DNA of 64,000 bases, from NCBI GenBank assembly GCA_016744775.1, contig JADGDS010000001.1:161628-225627 (forward strand), read 5' to 3'. Source of the stretch: Candidatus Marithrix sp. Its GTDB lineage: Bacteria; Pseudomonadota; Gammaproteobacteria; Beggiatoales; Beggiatoaceae. The stretch's first letter is position 1; each line of letters starts with the position of its first letter. The position numbers and the translations under genes are program-made. Shown one piece after another: positions 48,051 through 56,045 of the stretch. The notes below the pieces were generated by a model. That model worked only from the letters and a program-made list of their open reading frames with translations, had not been told where the DNA came from and did no database searches.

Positions 48051-48490
48051 TGAATCATTTAGTCAGTAGAGCCTTAATTGAAGGAATCCTTAAAGCCGAT
48101 AATTCTACTAAAGCCGAATTAGGTCAAAAATGTGCAAAACACCTTGGACTTAACCCAGGACCTTTAGGCGGAGATGGTGGAATTGACGGCGAAGGTATTT
48201 ATAATGGAAAAAGGATTTATTTTCAGTCCAAGTTATTAAAAAAAATTATAGATGCTTCATTTGCTGACTATTTATATGGAATCATAACTCGCCATAAATC
48301 TGAAATTGTTATTATTTTGGATGGAATTGGTTATTCTGATGGATTTAAAGCCAGATTACAAGAATTTCCTGACATTAACAAATTTAAAATTCATCTGTTG
48401 ACTCTGAGTGATTATTTCAATGAAACTGAAGAATTTAAAGCGGCAGTAAAAGACTTGCCACCGTTACAATATTTGAGTTTGGAAACGTAA
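48050..48490 (+). CDS. Mrr-like PD-(D/E)XK restriction-type nuclease
   Basis: The GTG start at 48050 shares one base with the previous stop (TAGTG) and has an AAGGGG site. The 146-residue protein has GGDGGIDGEGIYNGKRIYFQSKLLKK (about 42-67), the Mrr-type core with catalytic Asp and QxK. The C-terminal half is an alpha/beta cover with IHLLTLSDYF, shared with the preceding protein (LHLLTTEDF). It is likely a DNA endonuclease controlled by the ParA/RHH partners. Confidence 0.78.
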   Translation: MNHLVSRALIEGILKADNSTKAELGQKCAKHLGLNPGPLGGDGGIDGEGIYNGKRIYFQSKLLKKIIDASFADYLYGIITRHKSEIVIILDGIGYSDGFKARLQEFPDINKFKIHLLTLSDYFNETEEFKAAVKDLPPLQYLSLET

Positions 48491-48589
48491 CATCACTGCT
48501 ATTACAATAATTACTATTCATAGAGTTACATAAAATAACAATGTAAAATCAGTGTATTTTTTGGTTATGTTAAAATTAATTAATTTAAT

Positions 48590-48822
48590 GACGGGCGCAA
48601 ACATAAACAGCAAGTGATAGCCTGAGTCCTGCGCTGGATTTGGGAACCCCAATCATTATCCTACATGTACTTTAGGGACTTGGGGTTGGTAGAATTATCA
48701 GCATGAAGGATGAATGAAGAATAGTGCCCTGGTACGTGATCCGTATGCTGGGTGGTGTGGAAGAAGGGGCATCGTGAGGTGCCTCCCTATCCCGATTATG
48801 CACCATGTGGCATTGTGATCTA
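48590..48822 (+). other. Structured non-coding segment, possible ORF-less group II intron remnant
   Basis: In this 397-base gene-free stretch, GCAAGTGATAGCCTGAGTCC and a hairpin AACCCCAA / TTGGGGTT are followed by GGTACGTGATCCGTATGC, GGTGGTGTGG and a hairpin GGGGCA / TGCCTC ending in CTATCCCGATT. The arrangement recalls the 5' part and the 3' tail of bacterial group II introns with the reverse-transcriptase part missing. I could not fold domains V and VI convincingly, so this is a tentative call. Confidence 0.4.
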
Positions 48823-48887
48823 TGTAGAATGAAAGATTCATATCTAATGGTATAAAACTGTTGTAAATAAATTATAGGAAAACTCAG

Positions 48888-49313
48888 ATGGCAAAGAAAA
48901 AAGTATTCGTCAGTTTCGATTATGAAAATGATAAAAAATATAAATTTCTATTAGAAGCATGGGACGCAAACCCTGACTTTGACTTTAGATTTAATGATCA
49001 TTCGTCACAATAAATTAACAGTTGGAATGTATCTACCGTAAAGGGAGAGTTAACCAAGAAAATTAATGCAGCTACGCATACTTTAGTAATCGTAGGTAAA
49101 GAAGCAAATAAAAAACATAAAGATTCCAAATTAATTGGTTATAAAAACTGGTTAAATTTTTAAATTGCAATAAGTAAAGCTAATAAGAACAAACTTATAG
49201 CTGTAAAATTATCAAGCACGAATAAAAGCCCGAATGAACTTTTTTACTCTGGTGCTTCATGGGCAATGAGCTTTACGAAAGAAGCAATTTTAAAAGCATT
49301 GAAGAACGCGTAA
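48888..49313 (+). pseudogene. TIR-like (DUF1863/ThsB-type) gene with two nonsense codons
   Basis: From the ATG at 48888 the frame reads KKKVFVSFDYENDKKYKFLLE ... THTLVIVGKEANKKHKDSKLIGYKNWLNF ... IAVKLSS ... GASWAMSFTKEAI, matching MTH538-type TIR-like proteins such as Thoeris ThsB. In-frame TAA codons occur at 49011-49013 and 49161-49163. Both replace positions where GAA would fit (the second in NWxxFE). No frameshift is seen. The family makes NAD-derived signals on phage infection, and this copy should be dead. It ends by sharing a base with the next start. Confidence 0.85.
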
Positions 49314-49945
49314 TGGAAGAAGCAAAGTTTAATAATCTTTGCTCACACTATAAAGATACATTTGATATACATCGAGCAACCATAAAGCAGAGAGATACTT
49401 TGTTTTATGGTTTGCTCGTTATATTGGCAGTGTTTACATTGCAATTATCTTCGACTGAAATTGTCGCGAATATTGTTAATGAATATGTGAGCAAGTCAAC
49501 GGGTATAAAATTAGGTAAAAATGCAGATTTTATATCAACATTATTATGGTTTTTGCTTCTGGGTTTCTCCACAAGATATTTTCAAATTGTAATAGAAATT
49601 GAAAGGCAATATGGCTACCTACATAAATTGGAAGAAAATATAAATAAAATTTATAATGATGAGTTCTCATTTACTCGTGAAGGGAAAAATTATTCAAGCA
49701 AATATCCAATTTTTTCCAACTGGGTGTGGTTGCTGTATACTTTGTTTTTTCCATGCTTAATTTTATTTTGTTCTATAGCAAGAATTCAAAACCAGATCCA
49801 AGAGATGGATACAATAGATGTTAATCAAATAATTGACTTTGTTTGTTATCTAATTATAGGTACAAGTACAATTTTATATACATATCGGTTACATGAAAAA
49901 AGTATTGAAGATTTGGTGATATTTTTAACATCAAAATGTAAATGA
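49313..49945 (+). CDS. Four-helix membrane protein, likely effector partner of the TIR-like gene
   Basis: The ATG at 49313 overlaps the TIR-like stop (TAATG), giving 210 residues; the frame is open to 49259. Four membrane segments are predicted by eye (about 33-47, 73-95, 128-147, 160-180), with a soluble N-terminus and a helical loop between the second and third. Membrane effectors are used in several TIR- and nucleotide-signalling defence systems. It is intact but its partner is broken. Its stop is directly followed by the duplicated symporter fragment. Confidence 0.7.
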   Translation: MEEAKFNNLCSHYKDTFDIHRATIKQRDTLFYGLLVILAVFTLQLSSTEIVANIVNEYVSKSTGIKLGKNADFISTLLWFLLLGFSTRYFQIVIEIERQYGYLHKLEENINKIYNDEFSFTREGKNYSSKYPIFSNWVWLLYTLFFPCLILFCSIARIQNQIQEMDTIDVNQIIDFVCYLIIGTSTILYTYRLHEKSIEDLVIFLTSKCK

Positions 49946-49948
49946 CAT

Positions 49949-50883
49949 CCTGAAGATCTTAGTTTAATTCGCCCTTTAGGTGATCCTAATATGCCTTGGT
50001 TAGGTTTAGTTACAGGTGTTTTTTTATTAGGTTTCTACTTTTGGGCAACCAATCAATTTATTACTCAGCGCGTTTTAAGTGCTAAAAATCTTAATCATGG
50101 CAGATGGGGAGTTTTATTTGCTGGTTTGTTAAAGCTACCTGTGTTATTTATAATGGTATTTCCGGGATTAATCGCACGTGCTTTATTCCCTGATTTACCA
50201 AATCAAGATTTAGTTTATCCCACTTTGCTCTTTAGCTTATTACCGATTGGTATTTTAGGTTTAGTATTAGCGGGCTTAATAGCGGCTTTAATGTCTAGTA
50301 TTGATTCTACTCTAAATTCTGCTGCAAGCTTAGTGACTATGGATTTTATTCATAAAATGCGCCCAGAAATTAATAATAAACAATTAATGTCGATAGGGAG
50401 ATTAGTTACATTTATATTTATGTTGCTTGCAGTAATCTGGGCACCACAAATAGCAAATTTTAATTCACTATTTAATTACTTACAACAAATTTTAGCTTAT
50501 ACAGTATCACCTGTAGTTGCGATTTTTATTTTAGGGCTTTTTTGGCGAGGAGCTAATGCTAATGGAGCATTTATAGCACTTATCAGTTCTAGTATTATTG
50601 GAATAATATTGTTTCTGGTAAATGTAGTATTTGAATGGACAACAATTCATTTTCTTTATGTTGCACCAATTTTGTTTATTATAAGCTTAATAACTGCTAT
50701 AATAGTAAGTTTAATGAGCAAAACACCGAGTATAGAAACAGATCTAATTTGGACAAAAGAGTTTTATGATGCTGAAACACGCGACTTACAAAACTTAGCT
50801 TGGTATCAGAATTATCGGGTGTTGTCAGTATTGCTTTTGAGTTTGACTACTTGGGTGGTGGTTTCATTTTGGTGAAATGGGAG
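49949..50883 (+). pseudogene. 935-bp direct repeat, right copy (truncated symporter)
   Basis: This copy of 45509-46443 lacks the first 219 codons of the transporter. An internal ATG at 49991 could start a 294-residue protein with about half the membrane segments, but it has no ribosome site of its own and is unlikely to be functional. Apparent perfect identity argues for a very recent event or an assembly join. Confidence 0.9.
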
Positions 50884-50894
50884 CAAGCATAAAT

Positions 50895-52085
50895 ATGACT
50901 ACAAAACTAATTAAATTAAGGCTTGAAAACATTGGTGGTTTTCATAATTTTGAATTAAATTTCCATGAAAAATTAACTGTTTTAATTGGTAAAAATGGTG
51001 CAGGGAAAACCACGATATTAAGAAGTATTGCTTTATTATTTGATATGGCTTTAGATACGCTTCTTGAATTTTCTTCTAAATTACCAAAACATGAAGCTGA
51101 TTCTTATATAAGTATAGACTTATCTATTGATGGAAAAACTGTCTCATTAAACTCTGACAATACAAGCAGTGATTCTTTTTATAAAAGAATACAAGAATTA
51201 CATAACACTCAACAACATTTGCCTTTATTTGTATATTATCCTGCCTATAATGCACCGGTTGGAAATATAGAGTTTTCTGATTTAAAATTAGAAAATAATA
51301 TTTTTGCTGCTTATATATCTGCGTGTAAAAAAAGCGTTTTTGATTTTAATCGTTTTTTTGCTTGGTTTAAATGGCAAGAAAATATTAATAGGGAAGTTGG
51401 AAATAATAAGAAATATGAAATTGTTCGTCAAACTATACATAAAGTGATAAGTGATGAACAAAATTCTTTCAATAATTTACATATTACTTGGCAAAATAAC
51501 CCTGATGGGGATTTATGTATAGAGAAAAATGGTACTTTATTAAATATTAATCAACTTTCTGCTGGTGAAAAAATGTTAATGATATTAGTTGCTGATTTAG
51601 CACGCAGATTAATAATTGCTAATCCTAGCAATGATAATCCTTTACAACAAGATGGAGTAATATTAATTGATGAAATTGATTTACATCTTCATCCTAGTTG
51701 GCAAAGAGCTATTGTACCTAATTTGATGAATATTTTCCCAAATTGTCAATTTATTCTAACTACACATTCTCCTCAAATTATTAGTCATGTAAAACCAGAA
51801 AGTATATTTATTCTTAAAGAAAATAGTATTTCACACCCAGAAGAATCTTACGGTAAAAATACAGATCGTATTTTAGAAGATTTGATGGATACAGATGCAC
51901 GCCCTTCAAAAGAAAAGCAACGATTACATAATCTGTTCGTATTAATTCAAGAGAAAAAATTAGCAGAAGCAAAAGATTTAATAGAAGAATTACAAACCGA
52001 AATTGGTATTGATGCTGAATTAGAGAAAGCAAAGGTTTTGCTCAAACGACCAAATCAAGAAAGGAGAACCACATCATTGCGGTAA
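50895..52085 (+). CDS. AAA (AAA_21/PtuA-like) ATPase
   Basis: The ATG at 50895 lies 12 bases beyond the end of the duplicated symporter segment, giving 396 residues. LENIGGFHNFELNF, Walker A IGKNGAGKTTILRS (about 32-45), signature NQLSAGEKMLMILVADLARR (about 224-243), Walker B VILIDEIDLHLHPSWQRA (about 258-275) and ILTTHSPQIIS are typical of the ATPases of Septu and retron-type systems. The partner that usually follows (an HNH or other nuclease) is absent; only an unrelated-looking fragment is left. Confidence 0.85.
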   Translation: MTTKLIKLRLENIGGFHNFELNFHEKLTVLIGKNGAGKTTILRSIALLFDMALDTLLEFSSKLPKHEADSYISIDLSIDGKTVSLNSDNTSSDSFYKRIQELHNTQQHLPLFVYYPAYNAPVGNIEFSDLKLENNIFAAYISACKKSVFDFNRFFAWFKWQENINREVGNNKKYEIVRQTIHKVISDEQNSFNNLHITWQNNPDGDLCIEKNGTLLNINQLSAGEKMLMILVADLARRLIIANPSNDNPLQQDGVILIDEIDLHLHPSWQRAIVPNLMNIFPNCQFILTTHSPQIISHVKPESIFILKENSISHPEESYGKNTDRILEDLMDTDARPSKEKQRLHNLFVLIQEKKLAEAKDLIEELQTEIGIDAELEKAKVLLKRPNQERRTTSLR

Positions 52086-52328
52086 CTTGAAAGCACTTAT
52101 GATGGTTATATTGAACCAGTTGAAGAAAAAGCAAAAACAACAATTGAAACACTAGGTTTAGATATAGATAAACTCAATGCGCTGAGAAAAGAAGTAATAG
52201 AACCATTCATAGATGAGAACTTGACAGAAGATGAATTAATGAAATTTGTATCTGGATACCTCAAGAAAGTTGATGGTAAATATCAGCCTTTTTATACAAC
52301 AATTAAATTTTTGTTTGAGGAAGCATAG
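52086..52328 (+). pseudogene. Gene fragment in frame after the ATPase stop
   Basis: After the TAA at 52083 the same frame stays open for 80 codons (STYDGYIEPVEEKAKTTIET ... GKYQPFYTTIKFLFEEA) to a TAG. No start codon or ribosome site precedes it. It is acidic and helical, with no recognised family. It may be the rest of a truncated partner gene or the former C-terminus of the ATPase. Confidence 0.55.
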
Positions 52329-52332
52329 CTGA

Positions 52333-52396
52333 AGTTGTCAGTATTACTCTTGAGTTTGACTACTTTGGTGGTTGTTTCATATTGGTGATACAGGAG
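52333..52396 (+). pseudogene. Third, diverged copy of the symporter 3' tip
   Basis: GTTGTCAGTATTACTCTTGA and the following TTTGACTACTTTGGTGG, with a stop and CAGGAG, match 46382-46443 with about ten differences. It lies between the orphan ATPase block and the caspase block and shows an older event at the same gene end. Confidence 0.8.
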
Positions 52397-52402
52397 AAAA
52401 AA

Positions 52403-53005
52403 ATGAAAAAAACTATTCAGCCTTTATTAAAAGAAATCAAAGATTTTTTTGTAGATGAAGACTTTCCAAAAATTTTTAAAAAAATCGTGATTTTTCTTGT
52501 GCTTGTATTTTCTTCAATTAAACTTTACTATTGGGTTTGTGATAATTTGAAAACAATATGCAAACAATCTAATTCAAATGAATGGTATTGTGTTTGCCAT
52601 GAGTCAACTATGACTGAACAATTAGCAGAAATAGAAAATTCTGAACAAGTTGCACCTTGGAAACTTACATTAGATCACATTCAAACTGGTAATCAAGTTA
52701 AAATTATACCTAAAATTGAATTAGCTGATAAGGCTTATTTATCCTTATTTAAGATAAATGTATCATCTGATGTTATTATTATAAAAGCTGATAATTATCT
52801 TCTTGATATTTCATCAAATGATAAATTTGATCTGGCTTGGAATGTAGATTTAGACGCTGGTAAAAATTTTTTTAAAGTTATTATGACTCCTCACGCTATT
52901 GATTGGACAACAATTTTATCTAATAAAAAGGTTGAATTGATAGAATCATTAAAAAAGCGTGTGAATTTTTGGACAAGTGATTCATTAATTATATATAGAA
53001 AGTAA
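52403..53005 (+). CDS. Membrane-anchored protein with a DUF4384-like region, upstream of caspase
   Basis: The ATG at 52403 follows AGGAG, giving 200 residues. One membrane helix (about 27-45) and a Cys-rich turn (CVCHE) lead to a domain of about 110 residues with PWKLTLDHIQTGNQVKI, KAYLSLFKINVSSDVIIIK and LDAGKNFFKVIMTP. The layout resembles DUF4384 domains, which are often found with caspase proteins. It is 17 bases from the caspase gene and should be co-expressed with it. The domain call is tentative. Confidence 0.6.
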   Translation: MKKTIQPLLKEIKDFFVDEDFPKIFKKIVIFLVLVFSSIKLYYWVCDNLKTICKQSNSNEWYCVCHESTMTEQLAEIENSEQVAPWKLTLDHIQTGNQVKIIPKIELADKAYLSLFKINVSSDVIIIKADNYLLDISSNDKFDLAWNVDLDAGKNFFKVIMTPHAIDWTTILSNKKVELIESLKKRVNFWTSDSLIIYRK

Positions 53006-53022
53006 TACAGGAAAATGATATT

Positions 53023-54087
53023 ATGAAAAAAAGCATATTAATTGCATGTGTTTTATTGTTAAACATAAACTTTGTTCAAGCTTGTTCAACAGAGGAAAAG
53101 CGTATTGCTTTAGTTATTGGTAATTCTAATTACGGAAATACACTAGCAGATTTAAAAAAGCCAAAAAATGATGCTAGTGGTTTAGCACAAGCATTAAAAA
53201 CATTAGGTTTTTATGTCTTTGAAGAATATGATTTGACAAAGACAGATATGGAAACTGTAATTCAAAAATTTGGAAATTGTTTAAAAGCAAGTAAAGACAT
53301 AGGCTTATTTTATTATTCAGGGCATGGTATGCAGTTTCGTGGAGAAAATTATTTAATTCCCGCAGATGGCAGCGATGCTTTAGATAGCAAGGAAGAAGAT
53401 TTTTTAACACATAATATTGTTTCTGCTGAAAAAATCTTAAAAGTAATGGAAAATGCTAAAAATGATGCTAACATTATTATTATTGATGCTTGCCGTAATA
53501 ATCCTTATAAATCAAAAGGTAAGCCCATACTTTATAAAGATGGTTTAGCTGAAACAAAATCTAAAGTTGAAGGATCAATTATTGCTTATGCAGCTGCTCC
53601 TGGAGAAGTTGCTTATGATGGTGGCGATTATGCTAAACATCTGATTAAAGAAATAACTAAACCATCTGTCTCAATTACAGATGTTTTTTTTGAGGTACGT
53701 AAAGGCGTTAAAAGGGATACTGATGATAAACAAAAACCTCAATATTTATCATTATTAGATGATAAAATTTATTTAAATGGTAAGCCAATTGCCAAGCCAA
53801 TTGCCAAGCCAATTGAATTTACTATTAAAGAATGTCACAGATTAAAAAGAATATTACCACCACGCCAAGCTATAGATATTCTTAATATCTCTACAGAAGG
53901 CAATAGCATTAATTATTGGAAATTTCCTTGGCAAAAACAATGGAAATCACCAAGCCAAAATATGTTTAATGACTTTATCAAAAGTGTCAGTTCAGATAAA
54001 ACATCATTGAACCCTAAAGATTTTCTTGAAATTGCTATTAAAAATGATAATTATCAATATAAATTTACTAAAAAAAGTTGTTTCTAA
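53023..54087 (+). CDS. Exported caspase-like (peptidase C14) protein
   Basis: This 354-residue protein has a signal peptide ending in VQAC (about 18-21), which could also serve as a lipobox. The caspase domain (about 26-250) has ALVIGNSNY, FYYSGHG with His101 and IDACRNNPY with Cys157. A short run of KPIA repeats (about 254-268, encoded by a repeated AAGCCAATTGCC) precedes a 90-residue C-terminal region of unknown fold ending in CF. It is followed within 22 bases by a TPR-OmpA lipoprotein gene, which suggests a cell-wall-associated complex. Confidence 0.92.
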   Translation: MKKSILIACVLLLNINFVQACSTEEKRIALVIGNSNYGNTLADLKKPKNDASGLAQALKTLGFYVFEEYDLTKTDMETVIQKFGNCLKASKDIGLFYYSGHGMQFRGENYLIPADGSDALDSKEEDFLTHNIVSAEKILKVMENAKNDANIIIIDACRNNPYKSKGKPILYKDGLAETKSKVEGSIIAYAAAPGEVAYDGGDYAKHLIKEITKPSVSITDVFFEVRKGVKRDTDDKQKPQYLSLLDDKIYLNGKPIAKPIAKPIEFTIKECHRLKRILPPRQAIDILNISTEGNSINYWKFPWQKQWKSPSQNMFNDFIKSVSSDKTSLNPKDFLEIAIKNDNYQYKFTKKSCF

Positions 54088-54109
54088 ATATTAATAAGGA
54101 GCTGATCTT

Positions 54110-54934
54110 ATGTATATTAAAATAATCTTGTATAGTTTAATAATGGTATTTGTAATTTCTTGTAATGAGAATACCACAGATTCAAAACTGATTGAGTATA
54201 ACAATAAAGCAGTTAAGTTAGAACAAAAAGGAAAGTATTCTGAAGCTTTGAAATATTACAAAAAAGCTCTTAAGATTGATCCAAAACATTCCACAGTTTG
54301 GTTAGGTGTTGGTGACGTTTACTATAAACAAAAGCAACTTCCACTTAGTTTTGAAGCTTATTTACATGCTTGTAAAGCTGATCAAGATGCTTTTAAGAGA
54401 GTGAAAGAATTGTATCATGAGGATCGTTATAAAACTATTGATGATAAAAATCAATTTAATGAAGAAAGTTTGAGTTTATTATTAAATGCAGAACGCATGA
54501 AAACAATAGACACAATACTTAAAGATTGTTTAGGACATACAAAATCAACTATTATTGTTAGTGAAACTAAACCAGAAATTATTTTCCGCAATATTCATTT
54601 TGAGAAAGGAAAATCAACCTTCAAAGATAAGCAAGCAATTGAATCGTTACGAAAATTAGTTGCTGTATGGAATAAACATAATCCAAGACATATAATCCTA
54701 ATTAAAGGGCATACTGATAGCCAACAATATCCAAATGATAGAAAAAATTGGAAATTATCAGTTGATCGCGCTTTTACTGTTAGTGATTCTTTAATAGAAT
54801 TAAAAGTTCCAAGAACTTGTATAGGCATAGCTGGTTATGGTTATAGCATACCGGCAAAAGATTCTAATATAAATGATTTTTATAAAAATCGACGTGTAGA
54901 AATTGAAATACTTTCTCGGAAATGTATTGTTTAA
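54110..54934 (+). CDS. TPR-OmpA domain lipoprotein
   Basis: This 274-residue protein has a lipoprotein signal (FVISC, Cys at about 18). TPR units at about 30-100 (YNNKAVKLEQKGKYSEALKYYKKALKIDP, TVWLGVGDVYYKQKQLPLSFEAYLHA) are followed by an OmpA-like domain (about 160-274) with LIKGHTDSQQ, LSVDRAFTVSDSL and YKNRRVEIEI. It is the paralogue of the protein at 22205-23122. It likely links the outer membrane to peptidoglycan and presents its TPR face to the caspase. Confidence 0.88.
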   Translation: MYIKIILYSLIMVFVISCNENTTDSKLIEYNNKAVKLEQKGKYSEALKYYKKALKIDPKHSTVWLGVGDVYYKQKQLPLSFEAYLHACKADQDAFKRVKELYHEDRYKTIDDKNQFNEESLSLLLNAERMKTIDTILKDCLGHTKSTIIVSETKPEIIFRNIHFEKGKSTFKDKQAIESLRKLVAVWNKHNPRHIILIKGHTDSQQYPNDRKNWKLSVDRAFTVSDSLIELKVPRTCIGIAGYGYSIPAKDSNINDFYKNRRVEIEILSRKCIV

Positions 54935-54940
54935 TAACAA

Positions 54941-54957
54941 AAAAACCTGTCAGGTTT
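54941..54957. terminator. AACCTGTCAGGTTT hairpin
   Basis: A short palindrome flanked by a run of A (left) and placed between convergent genes. It can terminate the minus-strand gene less well than the plus-strand one. The core is the same as at 43247 and 63681. Confidence 0.5.
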
Positions 54958-54966
54958 ACGTACTAT

Positions 54967-55755
54967 CTAGTTATTTTCACTATTTTCATTTGAAGACTCT
55001 ATACCTCCAAGCCTCCTTTGCCATCTTTCATATAGATTTATTAAATGAACATATCTTTGGGGATATATTTCTCTAATGTCATCAATGAATTCTTTAAAAG
55101 CATTATGATATAATTTAACTTGATTAGCTACCATAGAAAATGCTACATCTTCATCAGCTACACCATTATCAATAGCTAATGCCATATTTTCCCAATGTCC
55201 TAAAACAGCTTGAATATAAGTTTCAATATTAGGATCCTTTTCACTCTTTTCCTTAATGGTTGTTAGAGGTAATCTTCCTTGATCTTTTAGATTGCCAAAT
55301 GCTTTATCCAATCTAATCTTCGTAGTGCGGAGGCTATCATTTTTAAATAAAGAATATGCTAATGCTCCTGAACGCTTATTCCAAAGACACTGTTCTTTTA
55401 CGGTTTTTTGTAATTCTTCTACTTGACCATCTAAAGTCTTAAGACATTTGAAATTTTCATTAGCTGTTGTGAATTGATCATGAATTTGTTCATTAGCAGT
55501 TTTGAATTGTTCATTAGCTGTTGTGAATTGATCATGAATTTGTTCATTAGCAGTTTTGAATTGTTCATTAGCTGTTGTGAATTGATCATGAATTTGTTCA
55601 TTAGCAGTTTTGAATTGTTTATGAATTTGTTCATTAGCAGTTTTGAATTGTTCATTAGCAATTTTTATTTGTTCCTTAACAATCCACAAGCCTAAACCTA
55701 ATATTACCACTACAGATATTTGTAATATTAATTCAATAAAAAAAATTAATTCCAT
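54967..55755 (-). CDS. Membrane-anchored coiled-coil protein with DUF4760-like domain
   Basis: This 262-residue protein has one N-terminal membrane helix (about 5-26), then three near-identical 18-residue repeats (FKTANEQIHDQFTTANEQ) plus partial units at about 37-105, forming a long coiled coil. The C-terminal 140 residues (SGALAYSLFKNDSLRTTKIRLDKAFGNL ... ENMALAIDNGVADEDVAFSMV ... YERWQRR) resemble DUF4760. The role is unknown; such proteins occur in defence-rich regions. A truncated copy of its first 41 codons lies at 57827-57952. Confidence 0.78.
   Translation of the reverse strand: MELIFFIELILQISVVVILGLGLWIVKEQIKIANEQFKTANEQIHKQFKTANEQIHDQFTTANEQFKTANEQIHDQFTTANEQFKTANEQIHDQFTTANENFKCLKTLDGQVEELQKTVKEQCLWNKRSGALAYSLFKNDSLRTTKIRLDKAFGNLKDQGRLPLTTIKEKSEKDPNIETYIQAVLGHWENMALAIDNGVADEDVAFSMVANQVKLYHNAFKEFIDDIREIYPQRYVHLINLYERWQRRLGGIESSNENSENN
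55456..55660 (-). repeat. 54-bp in-frame tandem repeat in the DUF4760 gene
   Basis: About three full 54-base units, containing GTTCATTAGCTGTTGTGAATT and ATCATGAATTTGTTCATTAG, plus partial units are nearly identical in bases. This implies recent slippage, and copy number may vary the coiled-coil length. Confidence 0.9.
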
Positions 55756-55893
55756 ATTTTTAGTCCATTTATTAAATATAATGAAATAGCATTATAAAAT
55801 ATATTGTTATAATTTACAATCAATATTGAATTATTCAACATCAATGCCCAAATTTAGCCATTCATAATAAAATTTATTTTAGGATATTATTTA

Positions 55894-56045
55894 ATGACTG
55901 ATCTTTCAAAATCACAAATTTAAACAGCTTAGTATATGCTAAAGCAGTAAAAGATGTCACAGTAAATTTAAAATTTTGTTTTCCGACTAAAGGTTACAAT
56001 GACACTATAAGCAAACAATTAAGCGAAAAAATTGGTGGCTTAGAT
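55894..56045 (+). pseudogene. Degenerate 5' fragment of mrp
   Basis: ATGACTGATCTTTCAAAATC and later AAAGCAGTAAAAGATGTCAC match the start of mrp at 58091, with an in-frame TAA after about nine codons and internal deletions. The upstream 100-200 bases also match the mrp upstream region. It is the left edge of the ATPase/DUF4276 cassette. Confidence 0.88.

Noticed and set aside
48888..49313. Stop-codon read-through or alternative genetic code in the TIR-like gene
   Set aside because: TAA is the normal stop of many genes here (dnaK, mrp, tumA-like), so recoding is not supported. Two nonsense mutations are simpler.
49991..50875. The truncated symporter copy as a separate functional transporter
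   Set aside because: It lacks the first 219 residues, including the conserved N-terminal sodium-site helices, and has no ribosome site of its own.
55474..55695. Plus-strand repeated frame of 73 codons
   Set aside because: It is the antisense reading of the in-frame coiled-coil repeat of the DUF4760 gene.
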